Source: Pseudomonas sputi (GTDB lineage: Bacteria; Pseudomonadota; Gammaproteobacteria; Pseudomonadales; Pseudomonadaceae). From it: a stretch of DNA of 41,728 nt. The stretch's first letter is position 1. The number at the start of each line of letters is the position of its first letter. The stretch is from the NCBI RefSeq assembly GCF_021603585.1, contig NZ_BQHI01000038.1, positions 1 through 41,728 on the forward strand. Reading direction: 5' to 3'. Positions 7,300 to 15,095 of this stretch are shown here, piece after piece. Under the pieces are notes generated by a model. That model worked only from the letters and a program-made list of their open reading frames with translations. It ran no database searches and was not told the DNA's origin. Position numbers and translations under genes: made by a program.

Positions 7300-7809
7300 A
7301 TGGTTGATTCAACGGAGTTTCGTAATGCAATGGCGATGCTGGGGAGTGCCGTCACCATCGTCACGACCGATGGCCCTGCGGGGCGTTTCGGCTTTACCGC
7401 GTCGGCGGTGTGCAGCGTGACGGATTCACCGCCGACGCTGCTGGTGTGCGTCAATCGCTCGTCGTCCAATCACGAGCATTTCAAGACCAATGGCGTGCTG
7501 TGCGTGAACGTCCTGACCGGCGACCACCAGTCGACCTCCGGGGCGTTCGCCAATCGGCAGCTGAGCATGCAGGAGCGTTTTTCCAGCGTGAATTGCCAGA
7601 CGCTCAAGACCGGTTCGCCGGTGATCGAAGAGGCGCTGGTCAGCCTCGATTGCCGGGTCAGCAAGGTCGACGAGGTCGGCACTCACAGCATCTTCTACTG
7701 TGAAATCCTCGAACTGCAGCAACACAGCGAGGCCACGGAAGGCCTGGTCTATTTCAACCGCAGTTACTACCGTCTGAACGACCAACTGCGCCTGGCACCC
7801 GAGCAGTGA
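7300..7809 (+). CDS. Flavin reductase, HpaC/RutF family
   Basis: The 169-residue protein is a single FMN-binding split barrel. It has the signature G-F-T-A-S-A-V-C-S-V and D-S-P-P-T-L-L-V-C near residues 27-50, with L-C-V-N-V-L following. The family uses NAD(P)H to make free reduced flavin for two-component flavin monooxygenases. GAGGTGA lies about 6 bases before the ATG. No monooxygenase gene adjoins it, but two flavin-dependent monooxygenase genes (15096-16253 and 17516-18661) share its operator type, so it may serve both. It is transcribed apart from the MerR gene and followed by a strong hairpin. Confidence 0.88.
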   Translation: MVDSTEFRNAMAMLGSAVTIVTTDGPAGRFGFTASAVCSVTDSPPTLLVCVNRSSSNHEHFKTNGVLCVNVLTGDHQSTSGAFANRQLSMQERFSSVNCQTLKTGSPVIEEALVSLDCRVSKVDEVGTHSIFYCEILELQQHSEATEGLVYFNRSYYRLNDQLRLAPEQ

Positions 7810-7816
7810 TCCAGAC

Positions 7817-7850
7817 ACCCGCCGGCCTCGGCTGATGCCGGCCGGCGGGT
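7817..7850 (+). terminator. GC-rich hairpin after the flavin reductase gene
   Basis: ACCCGCCGGCC (7817-7827) pairs perfectly with GGCCGGCGGGT (7840-7850) around a 12-base loop. It lies 8 bases after the flavin reductase stop codon. No T-run follows, so it may act as an attenuator or 3'-end stabiliser and not as a true intrinsic terminator. Confidence 0.5.
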
Positions 7851-7868
7851 CATGACAGGGATGTAACC

Positions 7869-8144
7869 ATGCTATTCAATGAAGACAACTTCGCGGATAT
7901 CGACCTGAACCTGATCATCATTTTCCTGGTGCTGTTTCGCGAACGCAGCGTGTCCCGCACGGCCGAACGCCTGCACGTCAAACAAGCCGCCATCAGCGGA
8001 TCGCTGGCACGCCTGCGCAAGCGGTTCGATGATCCGTTGTTTCTGCGCTCGTCGAGAACCATGCGTCCGACCTCGAAAGCCGAGCAACTGGCGCAGGCGC
8101 TGACGCCAGCCATCAAGCAGATCGAAGCGGTGATCCGGCTCTGA
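7869..8144 (+). CDS. LysR-type protein consisting of the DNA-binding domain only (91 aa)
   Basis: The 91 residues contain a full LysR winged helix-turn-helix (D-L-N-L-I-I-I-F-L-V-L-F, then R-T-A-E-R-L-H-V-K-Q-A-A-I-S-G-S-L-A-R-L) and the start of the linker helix, and then stop. The usual effector domain of about 200 residues is absent. Downstream there is only a strong terminator and a convergent gene, so this is not a frameshifted full-length gene within the window. It could be a truncation relic or a functional stand-alone DNA-binding protein. The reading frame is intact and opens at an ATG with an AGGGAT element upstream. A small gene right after a flavin reductase may be cotranscribed with it. 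Confidence 0.75.
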   Translation: MLFNEDNFADIDLNLIIIFLVLFRERSVSRTAERLHVKQAAISGSLARLRKRFDDPLFLRSSRTMRPTSKAEQLAQALTPAIKQIEAVIRL

Positions 8145-8153
8145 AAAACCGGC

Positions 8154-8195
8154 GAAAAAAAACCTGCGGGGGTTCGCTCCCGCAGGTTTCATTTT
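8154..8195. terminator. Bidirectional intrinsic terminator
   Basis: AACCTGCGGG (8161-8170) pairs with CCCGCAGGTT (8179-8188) around an 8-base loop. An A-tract precedes the stem (T-tract for minus-strand transcripts) and ATTTTG follows it. It sits between the convergent LysR-HTH gene and the chorismate lyase-like gene and can end both. Confidence 0.9.
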
Positions 8196-8196
8196 G

Positions 8197-8754
8197 TCAG
8201 GCCGACTTGAGCGCCTGAGCGTATTCAATCCGAGCCCAGAACGCCGGCAGAAAGCACTCGCTGACCAGCAGCGCCGAGCCATTGCGGGTAAAACGCGAAC
8301 GCCGGGCCAGCAACCGTTTGGCCTGTGGCGCGAAGCGATAGGACAGCGCCGCCAACGGTGCGCCGGGGGACAGCAAGGCGCACTGGAAAGGCTCGCGCAG
8401 GGTCTGCTCCGACGTGTAGAGAATCTCGGCCAGCGGTCGACGACCATAGCCGTTCAGATCCGCCCATTCGCCATTCAGTGCCGGCACGCTGGTCAGACTG
8501 CGCGCGGTGACGCAGGCTTCGCCATCGAGCTTCATCACCACCTCACGCACCCAGCCGAGGGTGGCCGGCGGCACGTTCAGCGCTTGCGCTTCTTCAGGAT
8601 TGAGCGGGCCATGGGACTGCTCGACGACTTCGATTGAATAATCGCCCATGGCTTTCAGGCGCGGGGTCAAGGCCCCGGGCAAAAACAGCCAGTGATGCTC
8701 GGAGCCGGTCAATTCCGACAGCGGTCGCGATGACCAGTAATAACGTGTATCCAT
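8197..8754 (-). CDS. Chorismate lyase-like protein (UbiC family paralogue)
   Basis: The 185-residue protein matches the UbiC fold along its length: L-G-W-V-R-E-V-V-M-K-L-D-G-E (about 85-98), a basic A-R-S-L-T strand, G-R-R-P-L-A-E-I-L-Y-T (about 120-130) and C-terminal R-R-S-R-F then L-L-V-S-E-C-F-L-P-A. UbiC removes pyruvate from chorismate to give 4-hydroxybenzoate, the first ubiquinone precursor. There is no ubiA next door, so this is more likely a paralogue than the housekeeping enzyme. A GTG at 8832 would overlap the stop of the upstream arsR gene as GTGA and add 26 residues. It would suit translational coupling, but that extension is atypical for the family. Cotranscription with arsR is likely. 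Confidence 0.8.
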   Translation of the reverse strand: MDTRYYWSSRPLSELTGSEHHWLFLPGALTPRLKAMGDYSIEVVEQSHGPLNPEEAQALNVPPATLGWVREVVMKLDGEACVTARSLTSVPALNGEWADLNGYGRRPLAEILYTSEQTLREPFQCALLSPGAPLAALSYRFAPQAKRLLARRSRFTRNGSALLVSECFLPAFWARIEYAQALKSA

Positions 8755-8828
8755 ACCCGCTAACACCTTCCTGGTGATGGTGAATTGTTGGTTGCCGTGG
8801 AAGGTCAACCCTTCACCGGCGGTGTCTG

Positions 8829-9194
8829 TCACTCGGCTCCGACTTCTTCGGTCACTTCGTGTTTGCTGATGACGCTGATGGTCTGTTCATCGGTCTTGAC
8901 CGCCGACAGCAGCGAGTCGAGCAGGCCCGGAAAACGCGCGTCCATGTCTTCACGACGCAGGGACAGCAAGTTTTCCCGACCGTGAGGGCGCTGCCAGATC
9001 AGACCGCTGTCACGCAGAACCCGCCAGTGGTGGGTCATGGTCGACTTCGATGCACCCTTGAGGATCCGGCCGCACGGATGTTCCTGGCCATCGGCCAATA
9101 CTTTCAACACGGTCAGGCGCAACGGGCTTCCCAATGCGGACAGCACATTTTCCAGAAGGATCTGATCCTGATTGGGATGATTCTGGACGTTCAT
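8829..9194 (-). CDS. ArsR-family winged-helix transcriptional regulator
   Basis: The 121-residue protein has an ArsR-type winged helix-turn-helix: L-G-S-P-L-R-L-T-V-L-K-V-L (about 21-33), then K-S-T-M-T-H-H-W-R-V-L-R-D-S-G-L (about 50-65). The E-L-C-V-C-D-L metal motif of ArsR/SmtB is absent and only one Cys (in H-P-C-G) lies near that region. A small organic ligand or a redox signal is therefore more likely than a metal. It lies between the RND pump operon and the chorismate lyase-like gene on the same strand, and either could be a target. The SD is weak (GGTA-type) before the ATG at 9194. Confidence 0.85.
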   Translation of the reverse strand: MNVQNHPNQDQILLENVLSALGSPLRLTVLKVLADGQEHPCGRILKGASKSTMTHHWRVLRDSGLIWQRPHGRENLLSLRREDMDARFPGLLDSLLSAVKTDEQTISVISKHEVTEEVGAE

Positions 9195-9240
9195 AGGTAG
9201 GTACCCTTGATGATGTAGGCGGGAAAAATCCGGCTTGTAT

Positions 9241-9273
9241 TCGTCTATACGAGAACAGTAAGACTATACACAA
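9241..9273 (-). promoter_or_regulatory. Candidate arsR promoter with overlapping operator
   Basis: On the minus strand TTGTGT (complement of 9268-9273) and TATAGA (complement of 9244-9249) have 18-base spacing. An inverted repeat TCGT-CTAT-ACGA (9241-9252) covers the -10 box. GTCTATAC and GACTATAC (9243-9250, 9262-9269) also form a 19-base direct repeat. The placement fits autoregulation by the ArsR protein but is consensus matching only. Confidence 0.45.
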
Positions 9274-9324
9274 GATGTTTTTTCCCCGCGACAGCCGCCC
9301 CGGAGGCGGCGTCCCGCAAAACAA

Positions 9325-10776
9325 CTACAAATCGCTGCTCTGCGCGGTCACCAGGGCAGGCGCCTGGAACCCGCCGCCCAGCGCTGCCATCAACGAAACC
9401 GAACTGTCGATGTGCTTGCTGTTGAGGAAGGCCAGCCGCATTTCGTCCTGAATCAATTGTTGCTCGATGTTAAGTGCATCGAGGAACGTGTCCTCCCCGG
9501 CCTTATAGCGCGACTGCGACAGATCGTAAGACGATTGGGCAATCGCACAGGCATCGCGCTGCACGACGATCTGCTGCTCGAACGAACGCAGCTGCGTCAC
9601 CGAAATCGCCACCTCGTGCAGCGCCGAATTCAACACCCGGTTGTACTGCGCGATGGCGCTGTCGAGTTCGGCATTGCCGGCCTTCAGATCCGAACGCAAG
9701 CGCCCGGCATCGAAGATCGGCAGCGACACCGTCGGCGCCACGTTCCAGAACTTGCTGACCCCGGCGAACAGCGCATCGCCGGTCAACGCATGGGAACCCG
9801 CCGCCGCCACCAGATTGATGTTCGGGTAGAACGTGGTCTTCACCGCCTCGACGTTTTTAGTCTCGGCCTCCACGCGCCAGCGTGCGGCGACGATGTCCGG
9901 ACGACGGCCCAACAACTGGGCCGGCAACTGCGCTGGCAAGGCCACCACGCTGGCCTGTAGATTCGATGGCCGCTCAAGGGTGCGCGCACGATCAACACCT
10001 TTGCCGATCAGTGCCGACAACTGGAGACGAGCCATTTCAATGTCTTCGTTGGCGCCGATCAGGGTCGACTCCGAACGCGCCTTGAGGCTCTGCACCTGCT
10101 TGAGTTGCGACAGGTTGTCGAGGCCCGAGCCGTAACGTGAATCCGTCAGCTCCACCAGTTTGCTCAGGCGTTCAAGATCCCGCTGATTGAGCTCCGACAC
10201 CTGCCAGGCATACGCCAACTGGTTGTAGGCCTTGACCACGTTGACCGCGAGAATCAGCCGCGACGATTGCAGATCGACTTCCGCGGCTCTTGCGCTGTTG
10301 AGCGCCGATTCCCAGGCGGCACGCTGGCCGCCCCAGAGGTCGAAGGTGTAGCTGAAATTCACCGCCAGATTGCGTGCGGTGAAGTACTTGTGGCCCTCGC
10401 CGCTGTAGTCCTCGAAGCGCGACAAACGACCGCGCGTGACACCCGCCGACGCCTCCATTTCCGGATAACGCTCGGCGTCGCGCAGGTCGAGAAATGCATT
10501 GGCCTTCGCGACCCGGGCAGCGACTTCCTGCAAGTCCGGGTTGCTGGCATACGCCTCTTCGATCAACGCGCCCAGACGTGGATCGCCCAGCGATGTCCAC
10601 CAGTCCGCACGCGGCCATTGGGCCGGCGGAAATTTGTCTTTCAGGCTGTCGGACGGCGCATCGCCGACCGCCAGCAACTTGCCCTGATGATCGATCCCGG
10701 CGTAGTTCACACAACCGGCCGCCAACAGGATGGACGCCGCCAGCGGCGCCAGCATCAAACGTGTAATCGAATGCAT
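9325..10776 (-). CDS. RND efflux outer-membrane lipoprotein, NodT/OprM family (OpmD-like)
   Basis: The 483-residue precursor has a lipoprotein signal with L-A-A-G-C, giving lipidation at Cys22. Val at +2 would favour the outer membrane. Two repeated outer-membrane-efflux domains follow (about 70-265 and 290-470), as in TolC/OprM channels. Family marks include R-R-P-D-I-V-A-A-R-W near residue 290 and A-G-E-D-T-F-L-D-A-L near the C-terminus. It would form the trimeric exit channel of the pump whose permease lies 9 bases upstream. No convincing intrinsic terminator follows: the hairpin GCCGCC/GGCGGC at 9294-9310 lacks a T-run in this direction. Confidence 0.9.
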   Translation of the reverse strand: MHSITRLMLAPLAASILLAAGCVNYAGIDHQGKLLAVGDAPSDSLKDKFPPAQWPRADWWTSLGDPRLGALIEEAYASNPDLQEVAARVAKANAFLDLRDAERYPEMEASAGVTRGRLSRFEDYSGEGHKYFTARNLAVNFSYTFDLWGGQRAAWESALNSARAAEVDLQSSRLILAVNVVKAYNQLAYAWQVSELNQRDLERLSKLVELTDSRYGSGLDNLSQLKQVQSLKARSESTLIGANEDIEMARLQLSALIGKGVDRARTLERPSNLQASVVALPAQLPAQLLGRRPDIVAARWRVEAETKNVEAVKTTFYPNINLVAAAGSHALTGDALFAGVSKFWNVAPTVSLPIFDAGRLRSDLKAGNAELDSAIAQYNRVLNSALHEVAISVTQLRSFEQQIVVQRDACAIAQSSYDLSQSRYKAGEDTFLDALNIEQQLIQDEMRLAFLNSKHIDSSVSLMAALGGGFQAPALVTAQSSDL

Positions 10777-10785
10777 GTCACGTCC

Positions 10786-13700
10786 TCACAGGATGGGTTG
10801 CGGCACACCGGCCGGTTCGGCTTCGGGTGCGTGGCTCGGTTGCTTGATCGAACTGAGCAGCGTGTACACCGACGGCAGAATGAACAGGGTGAACAAGGTG
10901 CCGATCAGCATCCCCACCACAATCACCAGGCCCAGGCCGAAGCGGCTGTTGGCGCCTGCGCCACTGGCGAACAACAGCGGCGCGAGGCCGACCACCATGG
11001 CAGCGGTGGTCATCAGGATCGGCCGCAGACGCACCTGCGCGGCGTGCTGGATCGCTTGCACGCGGCCCATGCCTTGCTGGCGCTGCAACTCGTTGGCGAA
11101 CGCGACCATCAGAATCCCGTGCTTACTGATCAGACCGATCAGCGTGATCAGACCGATCTGGGTGTAGATGTTCATCGAAGTCATGCCCAGCGCCAGCGGC
11201 ACCAGAGCCCCGCAGATCGACAACGGCACGCTGATCAGGATGATGAACGGGTCGCGGAAGCTCTCGTACTGCACGCTCAGCACCAGGTAGATGATCACCA
11301 GGGCCAGGCCGAAGGTGAACGCCAGGCTGTTGCCTTCCTGCACGTATTGGCGGGCGTCGGACTGCCAGTCGAAACTGAAGCCGGCCGGGAAACCTTCCGA
11401 TTGTTTTTGCAGGAAGGCCACCGCATCACCCAGGGTCACGCCCGGCGCCGGAATGGCCTGGAACGTGGCGGAGTTCTGTTGATTGAACTGGGTCAGGCGA
11501 TTCGGCTCGACCTTGACGCTGAGGGTGGCCAGCGTCGACAGCGGCACCGGATTGCCCTTCTGATCCTTCACGTAATACAGCTTCAGGGTTTCCGGGGTCA
11601 GGCGATCCGCCGACACCGACTGCGGAATCACGTCATAGGAACGGCCGTGGAACGAGAACCGGTTGACGTACTTCTCGCCGATCAGGCTGTTCAGCGTTTC
11701 CCCGATGTCCTGCATGCGGATGCCCAGCGCGTTGGCCTTGGCCCGGTCGATCTGGATTTCCACCACCGGATTGTTGAAGTCCAGATCACTGTCGACCACC
11801 GCGAACAGACCGCTGGCCTGCGCGGCTTGCTTGAGCTGATCCATCACGTTGTACAGCGCCAGGTATTCCTGATCGCTGCGGATCACCATCTGCACCGGCA
11901 GACCACCGGTGGAGCCCGGCAGCGGTGGCATCTGGAACACGAAAATGCTCGTGCCTTCGATCTGGTTCACCCGCGCCTGCAAGTCAGGCTGGATGGTGTT
12001 GGCGTCGCGGCCGCGTTTTTCCCAGTCCACCAGGTTGATCCCGCCGACGCTGTTGGACAGCCCGTCCGAACCGTTCGCCACCCAGTTGCTGTAACCCTCG
12101 GGGATTTCGTTGAAGGTCTTGTACAGCTCGTGGGCGTAGGCCTCGAGGTAATTCAGGTTGGCGTGCTGCGGCGCCTTGATCGCAGTCAGCAGGATGTTCT
12201 GGTCTTCCAGCGGCGCCAGTTCGGTCTGCGCCGAACGATAGAGAAACGGCAGGCTGAAGAAGATCACCAGCGCCACGCTCAGGCTGATCCAGCGCCGCGC
12301 CAGCGAACCGCCCAGCAGCGCGCCATAACGACGGGACAGGTACTGGAAGAATCGATCTGCCTTGACCGCCATGAAACCTTCGCTGGTCTTCGCGTCCAGC
12401 AGACGGGTACTCATGATCGGCGACAGGGTCAGCGCGACGATGCCGGAAATCACCACCGCGCCGGCCAGGGTCAGGGCGAACTCCTTGAACAGCGTGCCGG
12501 TAAGGCCGCCCATCAAACCGATCGGCGCGTACACCGCCGCCAGGGTGAAGGTCATCGCCACCACCGGCCCGGCTACTTCACGGGCGCCGATCAGCGCCGC
12601 TTCGAACGGGCTCTTGCCCTCTTCGATGTGACGGTGGACGTTTTCCACCACGACGATGGCGTCGTCCACCACCAGCCCGATGGCGAGCACCATGGCGAGC
12701 AAGGTCAGCAGGTTGAGACTGAAGCCGAACATCTGCATCAGCATCGCCGCGCCGAGCATCGACAGCGGAATCGTCACCAGCGGAATCAACACGGTGCGGA
12801 ATGTGCCCAGGCACAGGTAAATCACCAGCACCACAATCACCAGCGCTTCGAGCAGGGTGTAGCTCACCTCATCGATCGACGATTGAATGAAGTGCGCCAC
12901 TTCGAACGGGATCTGCACGGTCACGCCCGGTGGCAGGGTTTCCTGGATCTGCGGCAGCAATTCGCGCACGCGTTTGACGATCACCAGCGGGTTGCCGGTC
13001 GGTGCGGCGTCCAGGCCGAGGAACAGCGCCGGTACGTCGCTCATCGCGCCGCTGGTGTCGGTGGAGGCGGCGTTCAGTTCCACAGTGCCGACGTCACGCA
13101 CACGGATGATGTGGCCGTTGTCGTTGCGCAGCACCATGTCGCGGAAATCTTCGACGCTGTTCAGGTCGGTGTTGACCCGCAAGTTGCTGACCACGTACAG
13201 GCCTTTGACCTGACCGGGTGCGGCCTGGAAGTTGTTGCCCTCGATGGCCGCCGACACGTCCTGCCCGGTCATGCCGTAACCGGCCAGACGCTGCGGATCG
13301 AGCCACAGACGCATGGACAGTTTCTGCTCGCCCATGATGTTGATCTTGGCCACGCCTTCGATGCCGGCGAACATCGGTTCGACGACGCGGGAGATGTAAT
13401 CCGACATCTCCGGAATGGTCAGGTTGGAACTGGCGAACGCAACGTAGGCCACGCTGGTGAAGCCGCCGGACGTGCGCTCCACCACCGGGTCGTAAGCGTC
13501 CTTCGGCAAGCGGTATTTGATCTGGTTGACCTTGGCCATGACCTCAGTCAGCGCCGCGATGGAGTCACTGTTCAGTGCCATGCGGATCGTCACCTGGCTG
13601 CGGCCCTGGGTCGAGGCCGACGACAGATAATCGATGCCCTCGACCGAGGCCACGGCCTGGCTGATCGGCTGCGTGACGAAGCCTTGCATCAGTTCCGAAG

Positions 13701-13863
13701 AGGCGCCGGGGTATTGGGTCGTGACCGTGATGGTCGACGTCTCCAGCATCGGGTACTGGCGGATCGGCAGGTTCATCAGCGCACGCACCCCGAACAGCAG
13801 GATCAGCGTGCTGACCACCACGGCCAGCACCGGGCGGCGAAGAAAGAGGTCGGTGAAATTCAT
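10786..13863 (-). CDS. RND efflux permease, HAE1 family, MexI-like
   Basis: The 1025-residue inner-membrane pump has the HAE1 layout: a first helix after M-N-F-T-D-L-F-L-R-R-P, two large periplasmic loops and about 12 membrane helices. The proton relay residues are present: the Asp pair in G-L-V-V-D-D-A-I-V-V-V-E-N (near 400) and Lys in L-I-S-K-H-G-I-L-M-V (near 925). By memory the sequence is closest to MexI of the MexGHI-OpmD pump, which in P. aeruginosa exports phenazine and quinolone-signal-related molecules. No small MexG-like gene is present here. The start overlaps the stop of the adaptor gene as ATGA, indicating translational coupling. Confidence 0.92.
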   Translation of the reverse strand: MNFTDLFLRRPVLAVVVSTLILLFGVRALMNLPIRQYPMLETSTITVTTQYPGASSELMQGFVTQPISQAVASVEGIDYLSSASTQGRSQVTIRMALNSDSIAALTEVMAKVNQIKYRLPKDAYDPVVERTSGGFTSVAYVAFASSNLTIPEMSDYISRVVEPMFAGIEGVAKINIMGEQKLSMRLWLDPQRLAGYGMTGQDVSAAIEGNNFQAAPGQVKGLYVVSNLRVNTDLNSVEDFRDMVLRNDNGHIIRVRDVGTVELNAASTDTSGAMSDVPALFLGLDAAPTGNPLVIVKRVRELLPQIQETLPPGVTVQIPFEVAHFIQSSIDEVSYTLLEALVIVVLVIYLCLGTFRTVLIPLVTIPLSMLGAAMLMQMFGFSLNLLTLLAMVLAIGLVVDDAIVVVENVHRHIEEGKSPFEAALIGAREVAGPVVAMTFTLAAVYAPIGLMGGLTGTLFKEFALTLAGAVVISGIVALTLSPIMSTRLLDAKTSEGFMAVKADRFFQYLSRRYGALLGGSLARRWISLSVALVIFFSLPFLYRSAQTELAPLEDQNILLTAIKAPQHANLNYLEAYAHELYKTFNEIPEGYSNWVANGSDGLSNSVGGINLVDWEKRGRDANTIQPDLQARVNQIEGTSIFVFQMPPLPGSTGGLPVQMVIRSDQEYLALYNVMDQLKQAAQASGLFAVVDSDLDFNNPVVEIQIDRAKANALGIRMQDIGETLNSLIGEKYVNRFSFHGRSYDVIPQSVSADRLTPETLKLYYVKDQKGNPVPLSTLATLSVKVEPNRLTQFNQQNSATFQAIPAPGVTLGDAVAFLQKQSEGFPAGFSFDWQSDARQYVQEGNSLAFTFGLALVIIYLVLSVQYESFRDPFIILISVPLSICGALVPLALGMTSMNIYTQIGLITLIGLISKHGILMVAFANELQRQQGMGRVQAIQHAAQVRLRPILMTTAAMVVGLAPLLFASGAGANSRFGLGLVIVVGMLIGTLFTLFILPSVYTLLSSIKQPSHAPEAEPAGVPQPIL

Positions 13864-14960
13864 TTTTCCAGCCCACTGAGTTTAAGAGCAATCGTGTCCG
13901 GGACACCTTCCACCGCCACGCCGTCGTGGAGTTTGAGCTGACCGGACGTCACCACTTGCACGCCTTCGGTCAGGCCCTTGTCGACCACCGCCCAGCCATT
14001 GCGGCGCTCGCCGACCTTGATGCTTTCGCGCTTGACCTTCTGCACGCCGGCTTCGTCGGTGTAGACCGAGAACACGCTTTCGCCGTAGGCGTTGTAGGTG
14101 ATCGCGGTTTCCGGAATCAGCAGCTCGGCGGTCTGCGGCAGGGTCACCGAGACCCGTGCGTACATGCCGGGACGCAGGCGTTTTTGCGTGTCGGTGATGA
14201 CCGCTTGCACATTGATGGTGTGGGACTGGTTGATCTGCGGATCGACCGCGACGATCTTGCCGGTGAAGGTCACATCACCCCAGGCATCGACCTTGGCCTG
14301 CACGGTCTGGCCCAGTTGCACTTGCGAGCCGTCGCGTTCGGCGAGGGTGAAGTTGACCCGCAGCACGCCCGGATCGGTCAGAGTCGCCACCGCGCTGCCG
14401 GCTTGCAGGTATTGGCCCAGGTGCGCCTGGCGAATGCCGAGGGTGCCGGCGAACGGCGCACGAATATGACGTTGGGCGATCTGCGCCTGCATGCGCTCCA
14501 TGTCGCCCTTGGCCGCGTCGTATTGAGCGCGGGCACTGTCGAAGGCGCGACGACTTTCGGCACCGGTCTTGGCCAGTTCCTGAACCCGGGCAAACTGCGC
14601 CTTGGCCGATTCGTACTCGCCTTTCAGGCGCACCAGTTCGCCTTGCTCCGGCGCGTCGTTGAGCTTGAGCAGCACCTGCCCCGCCTTCACTTCATCGCCG
14701 GACTCGAAATCGATGTCCACCACTTTGCCGCTGACTTCAGCCGACACCAGCACCTGACGCTGGGCTTCGAGTTTGCCGATGGCTTCCAGGTAGTAGGTGT
14801 ACGGTTGTTTTTTGACCACGGCCAGACCAACCCGGGTGCTGGGGATCCGTTGCTCGGCCGCCGCCGGTGGTGGCGACCAGAAACGCCAGCCCAGTGCAGC
14901 GGACAACACCACCACAAGAACAATAAAGATCAGCGACTTGATAATGTTTCGAGCAAGCAT
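13860..14960 (-). CDS. RND efflux periplasmic adaptor (membrane-fusion protein), MexH-like
   Basis: The 366-residue protein has an N-terminal membrane anchor (about 8-28), a lipoyl-type beta barrel split around a coiled-coil hairpin (A-E-V-S-G-K-V-V-D-I-D-F-E-S-G-D at about 73-88 and I-R-A-P-F-A-G-T-L-G-I near 165), and beta-barrel and membrane-proximal domains. It would link the inner-membrane RND permease to the outer-membrane channel. It is first in the order adaptor, permease, channel. The gene starts 135 bases after the acyl-CoA-dehydrogenase-fold gene on the same strand, with GGGAG upstream of the ATG. Read-through from that gene is possible. Confidence 0.92.
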   Translation of the reverse strand: MLARNIIKSLIFIVLVVVLSAALGWRFWSPPPAAAEQRIPSTRVGLAVVKKQPYTYYLEAIGKLEAQRQVLVSAEVSGKVVDIDFESGDEVKAGQVLLKLNDAPEQGELVRLKGEYESAKAQFARVQELAKTGAESRRAFDSARAQYDAAKGDMERMQAQIAQRHIRAPFAGTLGIRQAHLGQYLQAGSAVATLTDPGVLRVNFTLAERDGSQVQLGQTVQAKVDAWGDVTFTGKIVAVDPQINQSHTINVQAVITDTQKRLRPGMYARVSVTLPQTAELLIPETAITYNAYGESVFSVYTDEAGVQKVKRESIKVGERRNGWAVVDKGLTEGVQVVTSGQLKLHDGVAVEGVPDTIALKLSGLEK

Positions 14961-15032
14961 GTGGCACTCCCTTGACTCTTTGCTGCGAGCACAAAAGTTT
15001 GAGTTTTAAGAAAATAAAGGTGCAACTTAAGA

Positions 15033-15079
15033 CGGGCGCGTTATCGATCCCTGTGAACTTTCACTTGTAAACGCGCCCG
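15033..15079. terminator. Nested inverted repeats between the monooxygenase and pump genes
   Basis: CGGGCGCGTT (15033-15042) pairs with AACGCGCCCG (15070-15079). Inside the 27-base loop lies a second palindrome, GTGAA-CT-TTCAC (15053-15064). The structure is 17 bases after the stop of the acyl-CoA-dehydrogenase-fold gene and about 70 bases before the adaptor start. No strong T-run follows directly. It may partly terminate or attenuate transcription into the pump genes, or the inner palindrome may be an operator. Confidence 0.5.
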
Positions 15080-15095
15080 CTTTATTTATCCGCTG

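Noticed and set aside
7869-8144. The short LysR gene as a frameshifted full-length gene
   Set aside because: No effector-domain coding sequence follows in any frame before the terminator and the convergent gene.
9294-9310. Hairpin GCCGCC/GGCGGC after the outer-membrane channel gene as a terminator
   Set aside because: On the minus strand the stem is not followed by T; the nearby T-run lies on the other strand and on the wrong side.
10267-13941. Open frame of over 1200 codons on the plus strand
   Set aside because: It lies antisense to the RND permease and channel genes, which have clear family motifs. The Gln/His/Arg-rich translation is typical of an opposite-strand shadow in GC-rich DNA.
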